64,000 bases of DNA, taken from contig NC_092571.1 of the NCBI RefSeq assembly GCF_037975245.1, positions 25,188,564 to 25,252,563 of the forward strand. The letters are read 5' to 3'. The notes beneath the pieces were generated by a model, which did no database searches, had not been told where the DNA came from, and worked only from the letters and a program-made list of their open reading frames with translations. This DNA is from Apostichopus japonicus (lineage: Eukaryota > Echinodermata > Holothuroidea > Aspidochirotida > Stichopodidae). The position numbers and the translations under genes are program-made. Position 1 is the first letter of the stretch. Each line of letters starts with the position of its first letter. Shown piece after piece: positions 58,789 through 64,000 of this stretch.

Positions 58789-60930
58789 AATGTTTTACTT
58801 TGAAAGGATAGTAGGCGAATCCGTTCACTAAAATATGTGGCGTAACTGTCCAATATGAAGCAACTAAATATGTAACGAAAACCGCAAGGGTTTGAAGCTG
58901 AACTATAATCTGACTGACATGTAACGACTATAGTGCTTACATTGAGCGGTACAGTGTATACACCTCCAATGCTTGTTTTGTGTGCTGAAGAGTGATAACC
59001 ATAATAAAAGCTGTATTTTTCACGTTTAAGCCGCACAGACGGATATAGTTATTCGATATCGTTTACAGATAACGTTTCTAGCAATTCGAAGATATGAGAT
59101 TGTAATGAATTACCTATATCGAATCAATCAGGCGTTACACTGTGGATTGAGACAAGTTTTATTTTAACTGTGATCAAAACATCAACAGGCAGCTAATTAA
59201 CTTTACCCAAACAAAGACTGTTGGTTTTTTTGCGGTATTTTACAAAATATGGACTTACAATACTACAAGAATGCATACTGTCTATTTGAAGCAAAAAGTT
59301 GCCCATTCGCCATAAACCTACGAAATGTATACTACTACCATAGCGGAAGCACCCTACCTGTATAGGCCTTACACCGTTTGGCTTAACCGCTATTGTGTTC
59401 AATTGGTTATGATAATAATGAGCAGCAATGTTATCATTTTCAAGAAGAATTGGGAATATATGTTACGACTTAGGTGTACGCAAAAACATCAGGGACTTGC
59501 AAGGAGTGGAAGCAAGTGGGTATCTCTCCCTCCCCACATCTAACACACACACACACTGGTATTTGGGGTGGGGTGGGAGAGGGAAATAAATGTCATATTC
59601 CAAAGAAATTTCAGATACATTTGGGAAAAAATTCTCACACGTATGTTTTAACTTGGAAATCGCCAAGAGATAACAAGCAATATCTGCAGATTCTGCAGTT
59701 TCCTGAGCTTTTCCACTCCCTCCCTCCCCACCCCAACCACTGGAAGTCAAAAACAGTTTCCCGCCAACGTATTTACCCTGCTATATGCCTCTGGAGACTA
59801 CATCACTGCTATATAATCATAAGTACAGTCACCAGCCGTTTCGACAAAAAACAAAATCCACGCAAGCATTAACCCGAACACTGAGCTTTCATCATAGATG
59901 TAGCGCTCCAAGTAGTTTGCATTTCTGCTATATACTATAATCCCAATTAAACGTCCAGTACATGGATGAGAATATAGTCTTCATACATAGTTTTCTTAGT
60001 AAGTGAACCCATGGGTACAGTCTGGGTATCATTGGTTAAACTCGGTGCATAGCATATAGTGCAATTATATGTGAGGGTTATAAAGGTTAGATATTGTACA
60101 AGCATAAGATGTTAAAAACTTGTGACGTGGATGTTATCGATATCTTAAAAGAAGATGGTTGCCTATCATAGTCAGATACCACTTCCTCACATTATTTACT
60201 TATTCGTTACTTTAATAATACATGTACTAAGCCTAGTTTATTATCTTCCATGACCTTTCGTTAACTACAAATCGCCATGAAAAACGTGTCTTTAAGGTTC
60301 TATAACAATAACGATCTCATTCCCCCTAATTCTTATTATGCAAAGTACGTAAGCTTGGCTGGGTTCTTCTGATATGAAAGTGAAGTATAGTTCACACGCA
60401 CGTCTAAGTGTGAAAGTCACTTCAAGGTTTGTGTCTGCGTGCGTTGGAGTACATGCGTGTGCTTCTGTGTGTGTGTGCGCGCGTATGTGCGAAAAGCAAC
60501 AAACATGTTCCAGATTTTAAACATCTGTTCCGAAAGCATTAACTCCTAGCAAAAATATGGAAAATATATGTTGCAAACTCAGCCATTTCTCCCTGTGTTT
60601 TTTTTTGGGGCATTTTGAAACTCGAGATCTTTATATGGTATTTAGTTGACTTTAGGAAGGATTCGAGGATACCGTCATGACAGGTGCACGGTGGCGCCAT
60701 AAATGTTGTAAAATTGGATCTCGATGAATGTCTTTACTGAAATATGTTTGGAGGTGGGGAGGAGAGGGAAAGAGGAAATGCGAAAACAATCAAAGTATAA
60801 TAACAGAGAATATTCCTGGCGTCGTTTATAATCGTTTCCTCCTGCTATAACACTGTATATTTATATGAGATTTTGTTACTATAATCTCAACTACTCATTA
60901 GTTAAATGAGAAACAGGCCCAACCATGATG
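58789..60930. other. Intergenic, no gene recognised
   Basis: Noncoding. Short CA repeats (59542-59556) and purine/pyrimidine-rich patches. An antisense pair of 95- and 132-codon frames at 59463-59872 has low-complexity proline/glycine composition and no family resemblance, so it is not called. Confidence 0.5.
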
Positions 60931-61395
<465 letters not shown>

Positions 61396-63467
61396 ACAGA
61401 AATTGTGAAAAGTAAAACAAAGAGAAAATGTCTCGGATTCTAGTATCACTCTGACATAACAGATTAAAACAATTGACAACCCAGCTATTAGATATCTCTT
61501 CTTTAGCTATTCGGGGAGCTATTCATTGTTCTTTACAACAGCCTTATATACGACTCTGTTCATTACAACGGCCTCTATCGTATGAGGATATACGATGATG
61601 GCTATGTCTGTATCTTCTTTTTCCTTTCTTAAAATCAACAATTATATGAAAATGCTTCTGTTAGGACATGTGAGTGACGAATGTTTCTAGAATCGAATGA
61701 TATAAGGAATTACTGGTTGAATAACTCCGATGTTTGAAGGATAAGTTTAAACACTGAAAATGGTATTTTAATGTAACCTGCACTGAAACTGGAGGTTGCG
61801 TCTAATAGTCGTTAAACATGTACAACATATCATTTGCCATGACAGTCATTATATCGCTGATGCGTGATCAAATCCAGTATGTGTATGGCGTCAAACTTAA
61901 GCCTCTCCGCCCAACCCCCTCCCTTCCCAACCCCCCCCCCCCACACCCCCAACCTCCTTTTAGTCTTCGACTCATCTCTCCCACCAACCAAAAATCGAGA
62001 ACAACAACTGAACTGGCAATCCACATTCCCGTTTCAAACCAATGAACGCTTCAAAACAGCTATTTTATAGTCGTATAGTCAAGACAAGCAAGGTCAAGTT
62101 CATTCAGTTGAAGCTCATCGGTGCACTTTATAGCTCAGATTTAAGTCGATTATTTGTCATCATTTGACGGAAACCTACCACTGTAACCTTAGAAACCAAA
62201 CAAACAAACAAACAACTGCACACCTTCATCGTTGTTTTGAATTTAGTAAGATTTGTTTTGTATAAGCTTCGGCATGTCACAATCTTTTTTTAACCTTTTT
62301 GTGATGATAATATTACTTATCCGACCAAACTACACGATTTTCATTACCTTACACAACTTTCTCACTCAATTTCCTCGTATGACTAGGCACTTTAATGGTG
62401 GTTTGTCCGTATAGACGGATATATAGGGCCTATGATATGAAAGCTGTATATTTACGTTTTGTTTTAAATCATATGTCCCTCTGTTTCAAAACGAATCTAA
62501 TATTGACTTACAATTTAATACTAAATTTCAAACAACTTTAACAACTGTATTTTAGTCAAATGTCTTGGCGCTATTTGATACCAAGAATAGCATATCATGT
62601 ATTTCATTTCAAATAATGAACGAATAATTGAAAATTGTGATAAAAAACTAAAAAGTAGCTTAATTGGCGAGGAAATGTTGAGATTCGGATCAAATATATT
62701 ACTCATGAGATATCTCGAAATGGTGTCTTCATTTTGGTACACTAACTTTACAAAAATCACTACAAATTTAGATATGGCTGGCTTAATATGTATGTATAAA
62801 GAAGATACAGTGATGTACACAATATTCAAAAGTGGAGGTGGGGAGATTCAAAATTCGAAACTTCCACCGATTGATTTGGGGGATCCTCCCACATAAAACA
62901 ACACTAGGTCAGACGTCAAATGTTGTATTCTGATGTCTCTTACAGACTCCAAATTACGCCTACACATGCTTATAAAAACATTTGAATTTTGAAAACATCT
63001 CCCAACGCAATGTGGTTCCCACGGCTGACAAATGACATTCCTCAGCTCAGCTCCCCTCCCCTCCACTCATTCCCCTCCCCCTCCCCTCCCCTCCCCCTCC
63101 AAAATGCTTCTTCTTTTTCTGTATAAAATATTGAATTCACCATTTCACCGCTAAAGAGATCATATTTCTACGAAAAAGTTGCGTTTTGAGTAAATTTTAG
63201 TTACAGAGAACATTATAACAGTTAAGTAGAGATTCTAAATAGTATCACATTTTAAGGATAAATCAACAAGAAAATTTCTAAAAGGATAGGTCAAGCTGTT
63301 TTAGGGGGACATCACATAAACACCGTACTGTGATCAACTCCCTGGAAAAGTCAGGGCCGTAGCTAGACAAAATACATGCAATCAACTGTATCTCGAGTTA
63401 GGACAAGATATTCAAATGGAGTTTTCAACTAACAGTGCGGAATATTTTTCTTTCTTAGATATCTGCT
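61396..63467. other. Intergenic, no gene recognised
   Basis: Noncoding. A C-rich tract at 61914-61950 and a CTCCCC-rich tract at 63052-63100. A poly-G/C-flanked segment near 62835-63060 resembles hAT-like interiors, but I found no terminal repeats. Confidence 0.45.
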
Positions 63468-64000
63468 TTATCGTCTAATACCGCCGATGCGACCATTTAC
63501 GTAGTGAACTGATGTTGAATGGTCCATTGGCACGTCTGGTGACTGAGTTTGCGTTACATCTGGGACGTGTCTCGATGCCACAGGGGTACGACCGGGTGAA
63601 TCTTTGTTGCCACCGCCGCGGTCATTCTCATCTCTAGGTTTCTTCCCCGATTTCTTACAGACACAGCATAGGATACCACAGGTAATAATAGATAGAATCA
63701 ACAACAGTGCAGTAGAGACCGCCAGACACAGGATCACGACAACTTTGTCATTACTGTCGTCTGAGCTGTTGATCCTAATAGTCGATGATGCCGAAACACG
63801 TGTAGTGCCCTCATTTAATCGAGATGAACAGGTGACGATAAAATCGTCAGGGACTGAAGGGAAATCGAGTCCTTCAATCGTAAGAATCGATTGTTTTGAT
63901 GACGTGTTCACTTGAATCGATATCTGTCTTTCGATGAGAATTGTCAGATCATCATCAAATAATTCCTGACCCGTTTTCTTAGACTCCATTGACCAACGGA
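63468..64000 (-). CDS. Type III receptor, second copy, cut by window end
   Basis: The C-terminal 177 codons. The N-terminus lies beyond 64000; the frame is open to the edge (RWS before MESKKTGQEL), so this is truncation by the window, not a broken gene. Domain 2 (C in FIVTCSS), the membrane span and the CCVC cluster are almost identical to the gene at 57691. The tail diverges after DVTQ: about 30 bp is missing and the end reads TSVHYVNGRIGG, giving a YVN motif of the Grb2-SH2 type in place of EYETIPT. Within type III, conserved membrane regions thus carry different signalling tails. Confidence 0.85.
   Translation of the reverse strand, partial: RWSMESKKTGQELFDDDLTILIERQISIQVNTSSKQSILTIEGLDFPSVPDDFIVTCSSRLNEGTTRVSASSTIRINSSDDSNDKVVVILCLAVSTALLLILSIITCGILCCVCKKSGKKPRDENDRGGGNKDSPGRTPVASRHVPDVTQTQSPDVPMDHSTSVHYVNGRIGGIRR

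Noticed and set aside
59463-59872. 95- and 132-codon overlapping antisense frames
   Set aside because: Pro/Gly/His-rich translation of poly-C and CA tracts, no homology signal.

Overview
The window is AT-rich metazoan nuclear DNA. It has large untranslated gaps, SINE, LINE and hAT-like repeats, long TA microsatellites, poly-G/poly-C runs and frequent TAGGCCTA words. Together with the protein families this suggests a marine deuterostome invertebrate, most likely an echinoderm. I cannot name the species from sequence alone.

The genes form one cluster, all on the minus strand. Each is an uninterrupted open frame encoding a signal peptide, two or three divergent Ig-like domains, one membrane span and a tyrosine-containing cytoplasmic tail. 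I see five groups: a singleton (3831-5183); a type I-like singleton (11025-12365) with a decayed relative beside it (14410-15070); three type I genes (18506, 31621, 47803); three type II genes (25878; 39181, which is broken; 52685); and two type III genes (57691 and, cut by the window edge, 63468). Type I tails carry ITIM-like tyrosine motifs. Type II tails keep the same C-terminal block but lack the ITIM tyrosine. The pair looks like an inhibitory receptor and an ITIM-less partner, repeated three times. That reading is inference.

Layout: 1-15350 holds two receptors, the relic, a nested hAT-like transposon, a tRNA-derived SINE, a 68-bp inverted repeat and local duplications. 15354-56285 is a tandem triplication of a 13-14 kb unit (type I gene, 26-bp minisatellite, type II gene), with TA tracts at every junction. 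Later insertions differ between copies: a U2-snRNA-headed short retroelement, a 5'-truncated LINE with a roughly 720-bp GGAT tail, and a solo LTR, all only in copy 3. Copy 3 also lacks about 2 kb. Copies 1 and 2 are almost identical left of the minisatellite but not right of it, where copy 2 resembles copy 3, so the array has been reshuffled by unequal exchange or conversion. 56286-64000 holds the type III genes and AT-rich palindromic satellite.

The strongest candidate for an undescribed system is this single-exon, tandemly duplicating, apparently paired Ig receptor cluster. The U2-headed structured repeat family is a second candidate.
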